From Phallusia fumigata (lineage: Eukaryota; Chordata; Ascidiacea; Phlebobranchia; Ascidiidae), in assembly GCA_008931825.1 (NCBI GenBank), contig QXVZ01001850.1, forward strand, positions 1-31,726: a DNA stretch of 31,726 bases. Reading direction: 5' to 3'. The notes beneath the pieces are model-generated. The model was not told where the DNA came from. It did no database searches and was given only the letters and a program-made list of their open reading frames with translations. Positions 1 through 16,603 of this stretch are shown here, piece after piece. Within the stretch, counting starts at the first letter, position 1; the number at the start of each line of letters is the position of its first letter. Made by a program: the position numbers and the translations under genes.

Positions 1-303
1 CTCATTATCTAATGTTTTACCAAGGAATATAGTTATCCTAAAATGCTGGTTTATCTATTTCCTGTCACCTGTGTTAGCCCACAACATACAGTTTTTGTGT
101 CCTGATTTATTGAAGAACAAAACAACAATCATAGAAATATCTGTGTTTTTTAATCTTTTACTGACTTCATGATTTGACTCAATTTTTTTCTGTTTGTTGT
201 AATGCTGTTAAAAATACAACACACTGATTATATTACTGCAGGATTCCACAGCCAGGGCAGTGTTACACAAATGTCACAGTACAACAAAAACATAACAAAA
301 AGT
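1..303 (-). other. RIC8 3' untranslated region and downstream flank
   Basis: No ORF is supported here. A minus-strand AATAAA (TTTATT on plus, 106-111) lies about 195 bp past the RIC8 stop and is a plausible polyadenylation signal, so most of this stretch is probably 3' UTR. Confidence 0.6.
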
Positions 304-2931
304 CTAGTCTGAATCAGAATCCTCTTTCAATTCTGTGTTGTGAACTTGTTGCTGCAGTGGGACTAGAGATCCATCTGGTCCTATTCCCATTGGTTGAATG
401 ATGCTGCCACTGTCAAACAAACTATGTTACCTTTCCATTTTAAAACACATACCAATACACACCGCAGTATATTTCCAAATAATACCTTGACAGCTTAGAT
501 ATATCATTGGCAAGTTGGGCAGCAAGGTACTCTTTTTGCTCGTTGGTCATTCCCTCCATTGGGTTGCTTACAGGTGGGGGAACATGACCAGTAACTGGGT
601 TTATCCTGCATTGTTAAAGCATAAAATGAAATGTACAGATGAAACCTTTTAACCCGGGTAAACTAACCTTCCACTGGCTTGCTTGTACTCTTCAGTGTCA
701 CTGTCTGAATCTGTTTCAGAATACACTGTTTCACCATGTCCGCCAGCTAACAATCCACGGGATGCAAGCAACCCTGCTGCATTGCCATATCCGGTGTACT
801 TGACAAAGCGATCCACTGAAAACAACACACTAGGTCAAATATGCACTTTATTTTTATCAGAAAATTTTATTACTTCCACAGCTTTGTATTCATGTGCTGC
901 AAGCACTGAGAAACATAAGCTTTGCCTGAAAACTGGTACTAAGCACATGGCTTGCGATGATACTGACCATTTTCTTTGCAGAGCACAAAAAGGAAGTCAG
1001 CAACTCCTTGCTTTACATTGGTGTTATTGTGAGTGAACAATTTGATCAGTTTGTTGCGAAATCNGATGATACTGACCATTTTCTTTGCAGAGCACAAAAA
1101 GGAAGTCAGCAACTCCTTGCTTTACATTGGTGTTATTGTGAGTGAACAATTTGATCAGTTTGTTGCGAAATCTGAGTCCTTCTTCTGGTCTATGCTTAAA
1201 ATCTTTCCGTGGCGGCAAAATCAGCTGGTGAAAACATAAAATAGTATGTTTTAATTATCTTATGATTATGAAAAACCTGGCTGACTTACGTCTTTAAAAA
1301 ACCTTCGAATCTTGCTTGAACATCGACAGAGATCACTTAAAAGAGCCAAGATTGGATGTAGAATTTCTGTTTTAATTATGTCCTGCATAAAAACAAACCA
1401 AGAACAGTTCTTTGCATCAAACCTTTTTGTGTTTCACTTACATTCATAACTTTTTCTTTTAAAATATTAACCAACACCATCACAGGCTTTATCTCATGTT
1501 TGATGTCATTTGTTGTACTTTCATTGCTGTTGGGTGGAAGCAACAGCCTTTCCATTGACATGCAGGCAGGTGGTATGCTGTAAATAGCATTGCCAGCGGA
1601 ACTGTAAAAGATACAACAACTGGGAAATGATACACCAAGCAAGGTCAACTTAACAGAAATTACCAGTGCACTCCTTCTATTAAATCAGGAACACTGCTTG
1701 TTGAAAGCAAAAGTATCCTACAGTATTCCATTGTTCTGTTTAGCTCTTGTGTTTCATTCTGTGAGCATTAGGCAATATACAAAGTCATAGCTCTGTCTTT
1801 AAGTTATTTATTGCCAAATTGAGCACACACCTCTGAGTAAATCTTCATATGTCTTAAGTCCATGTTCAAGTTGAAAAGAACTTTAAGAAGTTCACAGCAC
1901 ATTGATGTTTCATCTGCTGTAAGCGTTTTTCCACAATCTGTGTCTCTGCAAAAACAAATGTCAAGAACTATATGTTATCACAATTAAAACCACCAACTGC
2001 TTGCATCACTTACTCCATATTCGAAGAATTTTCAAGCACATAGTTCAGAAAGTCTAAAACACTTTTACGGCCATCACACTGGTCTGTGATAATCTTTCGA
2101 CCCTCTGGGTTTAATGCGGACACAAGAAACAGGAGCTTCAAAGTGATGACATTTTGATTGTGGGAATGCTTTCTGTGTGACTCATTTTTATGCACCAGGG
2201 CCTTTATAAATGAAGTATCTTTGCATTGACCCTGCAATAAACAAAGTTAGACAAAAGGCTTGAATTTAAATGGTGCAACGTATTGTTTGTTTACCTTTGC
2301 ATCTTTTGAAAGGTAAATAACATTGCACAAACATTTACAGGCATTTAATTCCACTTCGGGCTCAGAGTATAAACCATCTGTAAGTAAGATTTCATTGCCA
2401 AATCTGGTAAAAAAGTACAAGCATCAATATGAATATACCCTCTTTAGGAGTTAACTTTGCAAGTTTGAGAAGTAAATCATTTCCTCTTTTTTCAATGAAG
2501 TGCTTGTCAACAACACTTTTATCCCTTGAGAGAAATCTCAGTGTTGTTACTGCTTCCACAGCAAAAGGTAATAGTTTTGAAACACAAAACTGCTGAATTA
2601 ATTCATTTGCCAGCTCCTGGACACACAACATGAATATGAGGTTAGGACAATACACTACTACACATTAAGTTCCTTACCTCCTTACGTTTTCTTTCAGCTT
2701 GCTGCAACTGTGGGTCACTTTGAAGCTAGAAAACATACTGAGGTTTTATATTGGTGTTTATACCCTTTCTAACATGATATTTACAAGTCGCACTTGCAGG
2801 CGAAACCGAAAGGGTTTGGTATGTTAAAACGCAACTTAACTTACGGTTTCATTGTAATCTTTTAGAGCTTTGGAAATTTCATTTTGGTCCCCAGCTTGAA
2901 TTGCTTGTAACGCAGTGCTTTCCAGGTCCAT
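304..2931 (-). CDS. RIC8: RIC8 (synembryn), G-alpha chaperone/guanine exchange factor, 13 coding exons
   Basis: RIC8 proteins fold nascent G-protein alpha subunits and act as non-receptor exchange factors for them in the cytosol and at the plasma membrane. Coding exons read on the minus strand: 2931-2845, 2725-2678, 2616-2439, 2377-2295, 2231-2014, 1945-1831, 1758-1664, 1601-1442, 1382-1290, 1224-1077, 815-668, 605-486, 409-304. All have GT-AG borders and matching phases; the sum is 1599 nt, 532 residues plus stop, close to human RIC8A. Family landmarks are [78 protein letters not shown] and [12 protein letters not shown]. An acidic segment ([11 protein letters not shown]) lies where vertebrate RIC8A carries CK2 phosphosites. 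The start ATG at 2931 has AACATGG context. The exon at 1224-1077 is partly repeated by the assembly seam at N1064. RIC8A versus RIC8B is not resolved; an invertebrate would normally have one gene. Confidence 0.95.
956..1172. repeat. Exact 108-bp direct repeat around a single N (contig seam) inside RIC8
   Basis: Bases 956-1063 and 1065-1172 are identical and separated only by N1064. The unit holds the 3' part of RIC8 exon 10 and its splice donor. The 1065-1172 copy continues into the exon start and the 956-1063 copy into the downstream intron, so folding them gives one normal exon with donor phase 1 matching the next exon. This is most simply an unmerged contig overlap. Confidence 0.9.
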
Positions 2932-3350
2932 GTTGATAGACACCGTATTCTTTCGTAAACAAATTTCAGTCAACCAAAATACGTTTGTTTGCAGCAAGGG
3001 AAAACCAGCAGCACCTTTGCTTTTGTGTATGCCGCGTCTTGTGTGACTGTGGGTGATATTAATTGTTCAAAATTGAGTTGAATTGAAAAATCAAAGTGTC
3101 GTATACAAATTACAAAACAGTTTTATAATATATATGAAACATTGTTTCATAACAATTGCACATAGTATTGTTCAATAACACATAATGACGTAATAAGGTG
3201 TTGATTATTAAATTACAGCGCTCTGCGACACGCGACATACGGCAATCGCTAAGTTGGTGATCACCTTGGTTTGTTTGGAGGTGTCAACAGTCACGTTCGA
3301 AATTCTGTTTTTGCAAGCATTAAGTTGGGTTTTCTTCATTGACACAAAAC
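2932..3350. promoter_or_regulatory. Divergent RIC8 / COX6B intergenic region
   Basis: The RIC8 start (minus) and the COX6B start (plus) face away from each other across 419 bp. The stretch has no supported ORF and must hold both 5' UTRs and promoters, perhaps as one bidirectional promoter. No convincing TATA box is placed for either gene; the AT-rich run near 3120-3150 is not clearly positioned for one. The promoter role is inferred from arrangement. Confidence 0.55.
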
Positions 3351-3608
3351 ATGGCGTCAATGGAAGAGAGAATCAAGTACTTCAGAACAACGCCGTTTGA
3401 CCCGAGGTTTCCTCAGACCAACCAGGCTCGTCATTGCTTCACGCACTACATTGATTATCACCGATGTAACACCATCATGTCGGAGAAATCAAAAGATACC
3501 AGCGACTGTGAATATTTTAAGTTGTGCTACAAGTCCCTCTGCCCCAGTGAATGGATGGAAAGATTTGACAACTGGAAGGATGAGGGAATTTTTCCTGGCA
3601 AACTTTAA
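3351..3608 (+). CDS. COX6B: Cytochrome c oxidase subunit 6B, single coding exon
   Basis: COX6B is a small intermembrane-space subunit of mitochondrial complex IV that bridges the two monomers of the dimer. The 85-residue product has the twin-cysteine fold: a CX9C pair beginning in RHCFTHYIDYHRC and a CX10C pair running from DCEYFKLC to SLCPSEW. Also present are the family features TTPFDPRFPQTNQ near the N terminus and an FPGKL C terminus. The ATG at 3351 has a good context (AACATGG); an upstream in-frame TTG at 3339 is not needed. There is no N-terminal presequence, as expected for a Mia40-route import substrate. No intron interrupts the coding part; a 5' UTR intron cannot be excluded. Confidence 0.96.
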   Translation: MASMEERIKYFRTTPFDPRFPQTNQARHCFTHYIDYHRCNTIMSEKSKDTSDCEYFKLCYKSLCPSEWMERFDNWKDEGIFPGKL

Positions 3609-3692
3609 ACTTTGTGTATTGTTTTTGAGGATTACTATTCCAGAACCTAAATTACTGTTTTGAAATGACACCACATGAAAAATTTAAATAGC

Positions 3693-3698
3693 AATAAA
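3693..3698 (+). terminator. COX6B polyadenylation signal
   Basis: AATAAA lies 84 bp after the COX6B stop codon and is the first canonical signal downstream, giving a short 3' UTR. Confidence 0.75.
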
Positions 3699-3719
3699 CC
3701 TTTATTCAATGACACCTGA

Positions 3720-5877
3720 TACATTGTAGTGTTTGTTTCAGTAAGCAACTTTTAAGTTATAAGAAATGTTTTTAAGGTAATAGATTTTGATGCAAGGGCC
3801 ATATAAAACTAATACACAACGAACCTAAAATGGATTTTACTTAAACACCAAAACACAGATGGTAATCGATAATTAAACAGACTTTTATTGTCGTGCAAAT
3901 GATTAACTCAAGACATACTGTTTGAATTCATTACACTGTTAACCAATGTTTTGTTGTAAATAGCATATTATCAGAAGAAAAAAATTGCCAGAAATTCAAA
4001 CAACCAAAACTTTTTGTGCACATCATTGATCTTGATAAAAACTGACATGATCTGGTTTGGGCCACCACCAAACTTTACCCAATCCTCTGTCATACTTTAC
4101 CATATAACATCATGTTCCACAACCTGGGTACAGTCATAGACGTAGGTTACTTGTTTCCTCATTTGCCACAATGATAATCACAGAAAATAGTGCAATATGT
4201 AGGGCACTTATGTAGGGTGTTTGACAGTTTTTCGCATGCACTAGTTTTAAGTTCATGGTCTAGTAAACCAGATTTGAGAATTACTGTTTTATGTCAAACA
4301 GTCATATAAAGACACGTTTATTTTGGACATTGCTCCTGGTGACAATAATTTCCCCAAAAGTTATATCAAGGTCCATGACATAGCCAGCTGAAAATAAGAT
4401 TCTGGAGGAGGGAATGGCCTTTGTGTTTGGCTTTAGTCTAGGACTGACCTGCTAATCTTCATTAGGTTAAAAATTGTGTTGACTGGTAAACTTTATTTCT
4501 GACCCAAATCCAAAATTTTGTTAAACTCCCATTTGTGATGAGTTGGTTTGAACTATTGACACCATGGAAATGATTTGGTTTGAACGCTCATTTCACATGA
4601 CCGGCTGTGACCTGAATTAGAAAATGCTTACTGCAAACATTGCCATCAAATGAGCTGCTGTAATGACTAAGGTTTGGGTACCTGACTAGTAAGTGCAAGT
4701 CAATGAAGTCCAATGTCTGTCTTGAATGTAGTCATGTCTGATACACTGGTGAGTCACCAAATTGAGGAATACCATAGTACAAGATTTTTTTTGACAAAAA
4801 GCATTAATAATCAATTATTTCATTAACTATAAATGGTTCTCCCAAAATCTGTCCCTCCGATGGTAGGCATCTGCATGTTGTCAATCACTGTGTTAACTCG
4901 ATTTAAATAATACTGACAGTAAAACTGTGGTTCAGACACAAAATCAGCCAATAATCATTCTTTAAAAAGAACTAAATATATTTTCCTTAAATAGGCTTCT
5001 TCATTTCATTGACTTTTTACAAATTTAAACTTTCCATACTATCTATCAAACCTTAGATGTGTGATGGCTTCTGTAATGACAAACCACTTCCAGAATAAGC
5101 TACCCACTTTCAATAAAGTATCTCATGATAACATAGAAAAGTCCAAAGCCAACTTACACATGGAAGACAATACTGCATTTGATTTATTGAGTTATAAATA
5201 TTTGTTTTGTAAAGAAACACACGTAAAAATGAATAGTCAGTTGTTATTTGTTAACATGAATCAAAACAAAGTGATCTATCCATGTAGAAAGATGACAAAA
5301 GTATGCTGATTGTTGACCAACAAGATATAAGTTCAGAACTGCTGTGATATGAATGTTTACAAAAACTGTTAATTAACAAGTATGGCAAAAGACAAAACTC
5401 TACAAAAAAATAAATAATCAGAGCATTGTATAATTCATAAGCGATTTACAATCAATATTTCACTTTTTGGGGCTGTATTGTTATTACATGGTTGTCATTA
5501 AAAAGTGGGAACAAAAACACATACATGAAGAAAATGCCTTACAGTGCTGATGGGTACAAAAACAAAAATGAGACAATGTAAAATTGAACAGGGTCATGAG
5601 GGTAGAACAAAGAATTAAAACACAGGTCATGGCAAATGTACAAGAAATGGTTTTGGTAGCAGCACATTGCTAAAAATGGTAACGATGCTCGTAACCATTT
5701 TCACAAATTGAAAAAAGACAAAACTAAAATTAAAACAGGATTGCACACATACCACTGCTCATTTTCTGTTTAGTGCTGCTGTTTCGGCAGTTGGTTAATA
5801 ATCACTAAAGGTGCAAAAATACCCACTAACAGTGTAGTCTTCCAGACAAATTGCACTGTTAAGTACGTATTGATATC
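3720..5877. other. Non-coding intergenic stretch
   Basis: AT-rich DNA with no ORF I can support. A plus-strand reading frame at 5061-5309 has no recognisable family, no splice context and low-complexity Lys/Asn/Leu composition typical of chance ORFs in AT-rich DNA. No tRNA-like or repeat structure was recognised. Confidence 0.6.
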
Positions 5878-5885
5878 CTGATGGG

Positions 5886-6244
5886 CATAGGCGTCGATTT
5901 CTGGGGTGGCAGCCATCATTAAAAGTCTATGCTGGCACCCCCAAATTTTCTGGATTTATTATGTATTCTTGTTTTTAAAAACATCTGTTATTTGCACTGA
6001 CACGAGGATATTCTAAAGACTTATTTACACCAAACACATGTAAGGCGAGTGACGCAAATTTCTTTTCATTAGTTAAACAACACAAGAGTGGAAGTCCCGT
6101 TTTGCCCGTCTCTTCTGCTATATGCACCAATATTATACGATAACAAATAGTATAATAACGCTGCGAACCAACTGGTGTACGTTGTGTAATTAATCATTTC
6201 GCCACCCTACACAAAAAACAACTTCCAAAAAAATGACACCTATG
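5886..6244. mobile_element. hAT-like MITE, 359 bp, with 8-bp target duplication
   Basis: The ends are imperfect inverted repeats: CATAGGCGTC at 5886 against GACACCTATG ending at 6244. Inside these, a GGGGTGGCA block near the left end is mirrored by a CGCCACCC block near the right end. The element is directly flanked by the 8-bp repeat CTGATGGG (5878-5885 and 6245-6252). Eight-bp target duplications are typical of the hAT superfamily. No transposase ORF is present, so it is non-autonomous. It shares its ends with the element at 11425-11613. Confidence 0.82.
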
Positions 6245-6252
6245 CTGATGGG

Positions 6253-6506
6253 TACTAAATTACTGTTTCATATATGCACCCAATATTTTTAATCCTAATG
6301 GGTAATTAATAACAATATTTGATATTTGCTAGATAAATTGGAACATTAGGTCATTGGTTATAAACCATATATTACCAGTGTTGAAGTAATTTAAACACAA
6401 GTAATAATTGGTATTATTAGGGGGGCTGTATTAAATTTTTGATTTACATTTATAAGACACCATTTGGCTTAAACACATTTTAAAATCCTATGTTTAAGGT
6501 TCAATT
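6253..6506 (-). other. Probable 3' flank or 3' UTR of the XKR gene
   Basis: AT-rich sequence after the last XKR stop codon. No canonical minus-strand AATAAA is evident close to the stop, so the 3' end is not placed. Confidence 0.4.
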
Positions 6507-12204
<5,698 letters not shown>

Positions 12205-12338
12205 TCTGAATACAAACATAAAAATTAAAATAGGAAGTTGGAAGTGTGTGTAGGGGTGAAACTGCCCTCTTTGGGAACAAGGACAGGAATTCGGTGATTT
12301 ACGTTTAGCTGTATGATCGAACAACAAAAACGCTTACC
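12205..12338 (-). other. XKR 5' leader intron and non-coding first exon edge
   Basis: An acceptor (TTCAG) ends one base before the XKR start ATG at 12204, and a strong donor (GCG|GTAAGCG) lies at 12337. So a non-coding exon probably ends at 12338 and is spliced onto the start-codon exon. The transcription start is not placed. Confidence 0.6.
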
Positions 12339-12879
12339 GCACCTTTGATCACATGTGCCTAATTAGTTATTACGCGACATGAGGTCAAAGTCCGCAAGGA
12401 TCGCAACGACGTCATTTAATAATCAAAATTGTATTAAGTTTGCAATTTATAACTTTCACCCTTTCAGCATTACATTCTGCACTCCATACGTGGCGGTCTC
12501 TATCTGTACAAAAACCAGAACTAATGTGAAACGACCTACACTGAGAGGAAGCACTGCAAACGAAAAAACAAAACAAACAAGTGACAGCCAGCTTGCCTCG
12601 AGCTTCTTGACGATTGATTTGTTACTATGTTACTCCATACTCCCCTCCAGCGTCTGCCGATTTGAAAGGAACTCGTCGTGCATTCGACTGTTGTATTTGG
12701 TTGTTTCTAATTGGGTCTACATGTTTTTTTGGTTTAGAAATATTGCGCAAATGCACAAAAATTGAAAATCATAAACATCTTGGCCACAATCCAACGATTA
12801 CGATACGATTAAGTAATTGTGAAGACATCTCATCCAATCATTTCGGAATCGATAAAAAGGCGCCGTTTCTTGATGCAGT
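12339..12879. promoter_or_regulatory. Upstream region of XKR; no supported gene
   Basis: Contains overlapping open frames on plus (12379-12765, 12614-12892) that match no family and differ by a frame-changing indel in the other copy (16890-17291). It probably holds the XKR promoter and perhaps that of the plus-strand candidate starting near 12880. Confidence 0.4.
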
Positions 12880-12915
12880 CTGTGCTCTGTAGTCATTTAA
12901 TACAACGTGGATAAA

Positions 12916-13821
12916 ATGACAGGAAACTTCAAAAAAGGTTAGTTTTGTTTGAAAATGTTGTGTTGTAATGTAGATGTAAATACATCATGTGGCATTAACT
13001 TGCTGAGTTGCAAACTCGAAATGTTTGATGAATAAAGCATGTCGCTTTTAATAATGTTTTTGACAACGAAAATAAGTTTTTAATTTTTGTGATTGAGCTA
13101 AGTGCTTGTCAGTTTGTGCCAGGTGTTTGGTTGTGTCCTGTTGTTACACACTCATATAAAAAGAAAAAAGTTGTTTTATGGCTGCCACTGGCTTTCTTGT
13201 TTATGATGTTAAAACTGTACCCAAAGATAATTAGGGGTATCAATTTTTTGGATTGTATTATAGCCTTATTCACTTTTTACATCTTGAATATATTTTATTT
13301 TGTGTGAAAACTATCTGTTTTCTGCCCTTGAACTGTTAAATTGTTGGGATGTACTCAAACAAAATTGCATTTAAATGGTGGCCAAAAATGAAGATTAATT
13401 AAGTTTCGGTGTGTAAAGCTCTTTTTTCTTCTCGTTTACAATTCTATCTCTCTGCCTCTACCTGTTACTAACACCCTTTATGTCAATAACTCCTTAATTT
13501 CAACATTGACTACACACTGCCAAATTACACACAACCATCAATACAATTGTATCTGAGATGGGCTGCAAAAACATGGTAGTGAAGTAAAAAAAACTAGGCA
13601 CAAAAAAGAAGGCCATAATGCAACAACAAAGGAAGGAAGATAGGCCCAATTATCAAGTTCAAGCTGAAAGATGGTTGACTACTTTTGTAAAAAGTATTTG
13701 CTGTTATTTTAGTTACCACTCAGGTTGGACACACATAAAAAATCATGCACCCAATACGAAAATCTGGACGATGTCAATTGATCTCATAGGCAGCAATATG
13801 AATAAAAAACCTTCATTGTGA
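12916..13821 (+). CDS. Candidate small plus-strand gene of unknown function
   Basis: A first exon 12916-12937 encodes MTGNFKK plus one base and ends at a good donor (AAAAAAG|GTTAGT). Two acceptors keep phase. 13123-13307 follows a GTGCCAG acceptor and gives 68 residues with a hydrophobic C-terminal half (WLPLAFLFMMLKLYPKII). 13598-13821 follows CTAG and gives 81 residues, hydrophilic, with EDRPNYQVQAERWLTTFV and an AATAAA at 13799-13804. The first has the better pyrimidine tract. Neither product is recognised. The second copy keeps both frames open (first exon 17315-17336, then 17522-17706 or up to 18220), but two alleles are weak evidence for selection. Could be non-coding. Confidence 0.25.
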
Positions 13822-13908
13822 CACAGTACACTGCACCTTGGCTTGACGAGTTGGCGCGTGGCGCGTGACGTGCAACTGGTTTTTAATACTTAACGATTTC
13901 ATGCACTA

Positions 13909-14707
13909 TCAGTAGGTAAATGAAATGTCGTAGAGCATCTGGTGTCCTTTGTCCCACGAGTATAGTCGTTTCTCTTTGGGGTTATACAGCAACTGCACGT
14001 TGTAGGCGAACTGATTGTGGAAGGGAATGAAAAGCAAACGCCTCACACCCGTATGAGTATCGAAGGCGTGTGTGATCCTCGCTCGGCGCGAATCGTATCG
14101 GTCGGTGGCGTAGACAACGCCGCAGATAATGAAAAGGTGCGAAATACCCCGCCTGAAATAGAAATTGGCGGTTAGTTTAGCAATTCGATTTGCATACTTC
14201 TAGTTGTGCTGTCGCGATCTGAGTTAGCCGATATTATGCAGGAGTTCGATGTCGCATAGATGTTAGTCGTTTGACGTGCTTATCGATATGGATGTTTTTT
14301 TAGAAATCGGTAAAACTTCATGTTAGATCGACGTCGCACTATATATGCTAATAAAATGAACTGTAATAAACCCCATGATAAAAAGGGCTTAATATTACTA
14401 ATTACACGCAGGTGATAGTTCTCTTTCTGAAAAAGTTCGTGCTACTTGTATGTTTAACATCTAAACATGTTCGTACCTTCGTATGGGAGTTTTCCAACTT
14501 TGAATCGTCTGCAAGTCGACCGGATTGATTTTGTTCACCACGTAGTGTTGAGAGTTGGCATGACGCCCGAAGTCGCTATGAGCTGCGTAAATCACCCACA
14601 GGCCAGATTCATCGGCGGCCATGTGGACCATTGTGTGTCCACGCCATGTGAACGGGGTTGTCGAATCGTATACAGCGTTTCGCAGGTGGCCCCAAGCACT
14701 CACAAAC
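13909..14707 (-). pseudogene. Redundant copy of the last two OLFML2 exons (assembly duplicate)
   Basis: Exons 14707-14477 and 14152-13909 equal OLFML2 exons 19116-18886 and 18551-18308. No other OLFML2 exon precedes them because the copy ends at N14729. Only a synonymous Lys codon difference was noticed in the last exon. Treat as a second allele, not as a gene fragment in the genome. Confidence 0.85.
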
Positions 14708-14728
14708 CTAAGGTGTAAATCAAATATA

Positions 14729-14729
14729 N
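14729..14729. other. Contig seam (single N)
   Basis: Left of the N the sequence is in an OLFML2 intron; right of it the sequence restarts exactly at the base matching 10331 in an XKR intron. The 4.4-kb repeat boundaries coincide with this N. Confidence 0.9.
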
Positions 14730-15036
14730 CAGCTTATGCATGTAGGCTCACAATGCCAGTTCATAATTGTATGCACATATCAATATCAAGTTTTTTTATA
14801 AATGATACTAAGTCCAAAGCCTTGATTTAAATGTATGCAAGCTGGAACATGTTAAAAGCTTCATTTACAAAAAGGACGACATTCTTGTGCAGTTGTGTGG
14901 CTTTACTAGAAACTACTGGCTGTATTGGGTAATGAGCACCACACAGTTTTTAATTATTTATGCTGCAAAATAGACCAGCCCAGACATGCCAGATGCACTT
15001 GGGGGTTTAGAGATGTATGACAAACTTAAGACAAAC

Positions 15037-16603
15037 CTGCAGCAAAGAAAAGGTCAACAGCAGAAAACTTGGTAAATATTGTTTTCCATGCGAAAAGACC
15101 AAGCAAAGTTCGACAGCAAAGCTTTTCCTTCAAAAATAGCATTAATAAATAACCCTTAAAGACCTACATAATCCAAACAAATGGTTATTTACCAAATTCT
15201 CTTCTTTTTCTGGAATGGTTTCTCCTACTGAAGTTGATGACTCGGTGGGGGAAATTCTAGCTACAAATTTAACAAATCTTTTGAGATAAGATTAAGGTAA
15301 ATAACACTAAATCATGTTGTGCGAAATATATTGTGGTAAACAGGTCAGCTGACAATGGTTAACTAACAGTGTAGTAATTTCACCCTTATAAACAGATGTA
15401 TATTACGTGTTCTTTGGCTATCTTTTGACATTTTTCTTCCATCTCGAGTGGGCCATGCATCAACTTCATCACATCCTTCACCTTTAATGAAAAACTCATT
15501 TATCGAAACAATGTTTACCATGCTTAAGACATTACATGTCAAAGTAAAAGAACAATGCACACCATTTGCACCACCAGTCTCTCCTTCAGGGATCTGTTGT
15601 CCATGCCTGGTTGGTGTTGTAACAACTCCATCAACACATCTACAAAAGCATTTTGTCATCATTGTACGAAACATACATATATGCACAGACTAAGAATGAG
15701 TGTCAAATCAAAAACTGCTCTTTATATCCAGTAACTGAAAGTACTACTACTTGGTCCAAAATGGTGTTACAAGAATGACAATTTCTTATTAAAGGTAATC
15801 TCAGATAGCAGCTAAGCTGTGGTCATAGGTGTCATTTTTTAGCAAATCAAAGTACGACTGTTGGTTCGTAGCATCAGTATACATTCTGTTATCGCTAATA
15901 TTATCGGTGAATAATGCAAGATGCGCAAAATGAGACTTCTCCTGCAACGTTTAACGAATGAAAAAAATTGTGTCGCATGCCTCTTCTGCCACCCCGGGAA
16001 TTGACGCCTATGGCTGTGGTGTTGCTTGTTTTCTTTTTAGTTGACCTAATATTACAGGCACATAACCAACAATAATGAAGTATTATTTGTATTTTGCATT
16101 TTTGATGTTTTGAGGCAAAAGAACCATCCTTGTCAAAATTCAAGGTATTAAACAGCCATGTCCAGTATTAACAGACTACCTTATTACTTCAATTCCTCAA
16201 CCCAACTAAAAACTACACTAAAACAGCATCCGTACAGTTCAAATATACATGCATCTGTAAACTTGCCAAGTTCATTAACAATGGAACAAGCAAAAGTTTT
16301 ACTACAAACTCACTCAAAATGATCATCACCATCCTGGTTTTCATGATTATTCTTTGTTGGTGGGTCTCCACATAAGACTTCACCAGCTGAACGCTGTAGA
16401 AGCTCAATACTTTCACCATCTTCTTTCTTTGAAAAGTGGGTCTTTTCATACTGTGTTGTCATGATTGGCATTCGATTTACAAGTTCCAAATCTGAGTCAT
16501 GTGATGACATTGATGACAGTGATTTTTGGGCATGAACTTTCTGCAAAGTTCTCCCGTTTCTGTCAGACAGACTCTCATTTTCAGACACCTGATGTCCATT
16601 CAT
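15037..16603 (-). pseudogene. Redundant XKR exons 1-4 (assembly duplicate)
   Basis: Exons 16603-16314, 15639-15407, 15260-15193 and 15127-15037 equal XKR exons 12204-11915, 11240-11008, 10861-10794 and 10728-10638, same lengths and open frames. Differences seen in exon 1 are Tyr to His at residue 4, and Lys to Asn and Gly to Asp near the exon end. There are no decay marks, which fits an allele better than a pseudogene. Confidence 0.85.
15824..16012. mobile_element. hAT-like MITE, 189 bp, copy 2
   Basis: Same insertion as 11425-11613, at the same site with the same 8-bp duplication GCTGTGGT (15816-15823 and 16013-16020). The interior has accumulated substitutions relative to copy 1. Confidence 0.85.

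Noticed and set aside
2378-2438. Earlier acceptor for RIC8 exon 4 giving FGNEILL
   Set aside because: That reading is out of phase with exon 3; the acceptor just before 2377 keeps phase and leaves a normal 61-nt intron.
3339-3350. Upstream in-frame start extending COX6B by four residues
   Set aside because: The codon at 3339 is TTG; the ATG at 3351 has a better context and gives the usual family length.
5061-5309. Plus-strand 82-residue ORF
   Set aside because: No family similarity, chance-like composition in AT-rich DNA and no splice or polyadenylation context.
12379-12892. Overlapping plus-strand ORFs upstream of XKR
   Set aside because: The other allele (16890-17291) carries an indel that fuses the frames, so the reading frame is not maintained; no recognised family.
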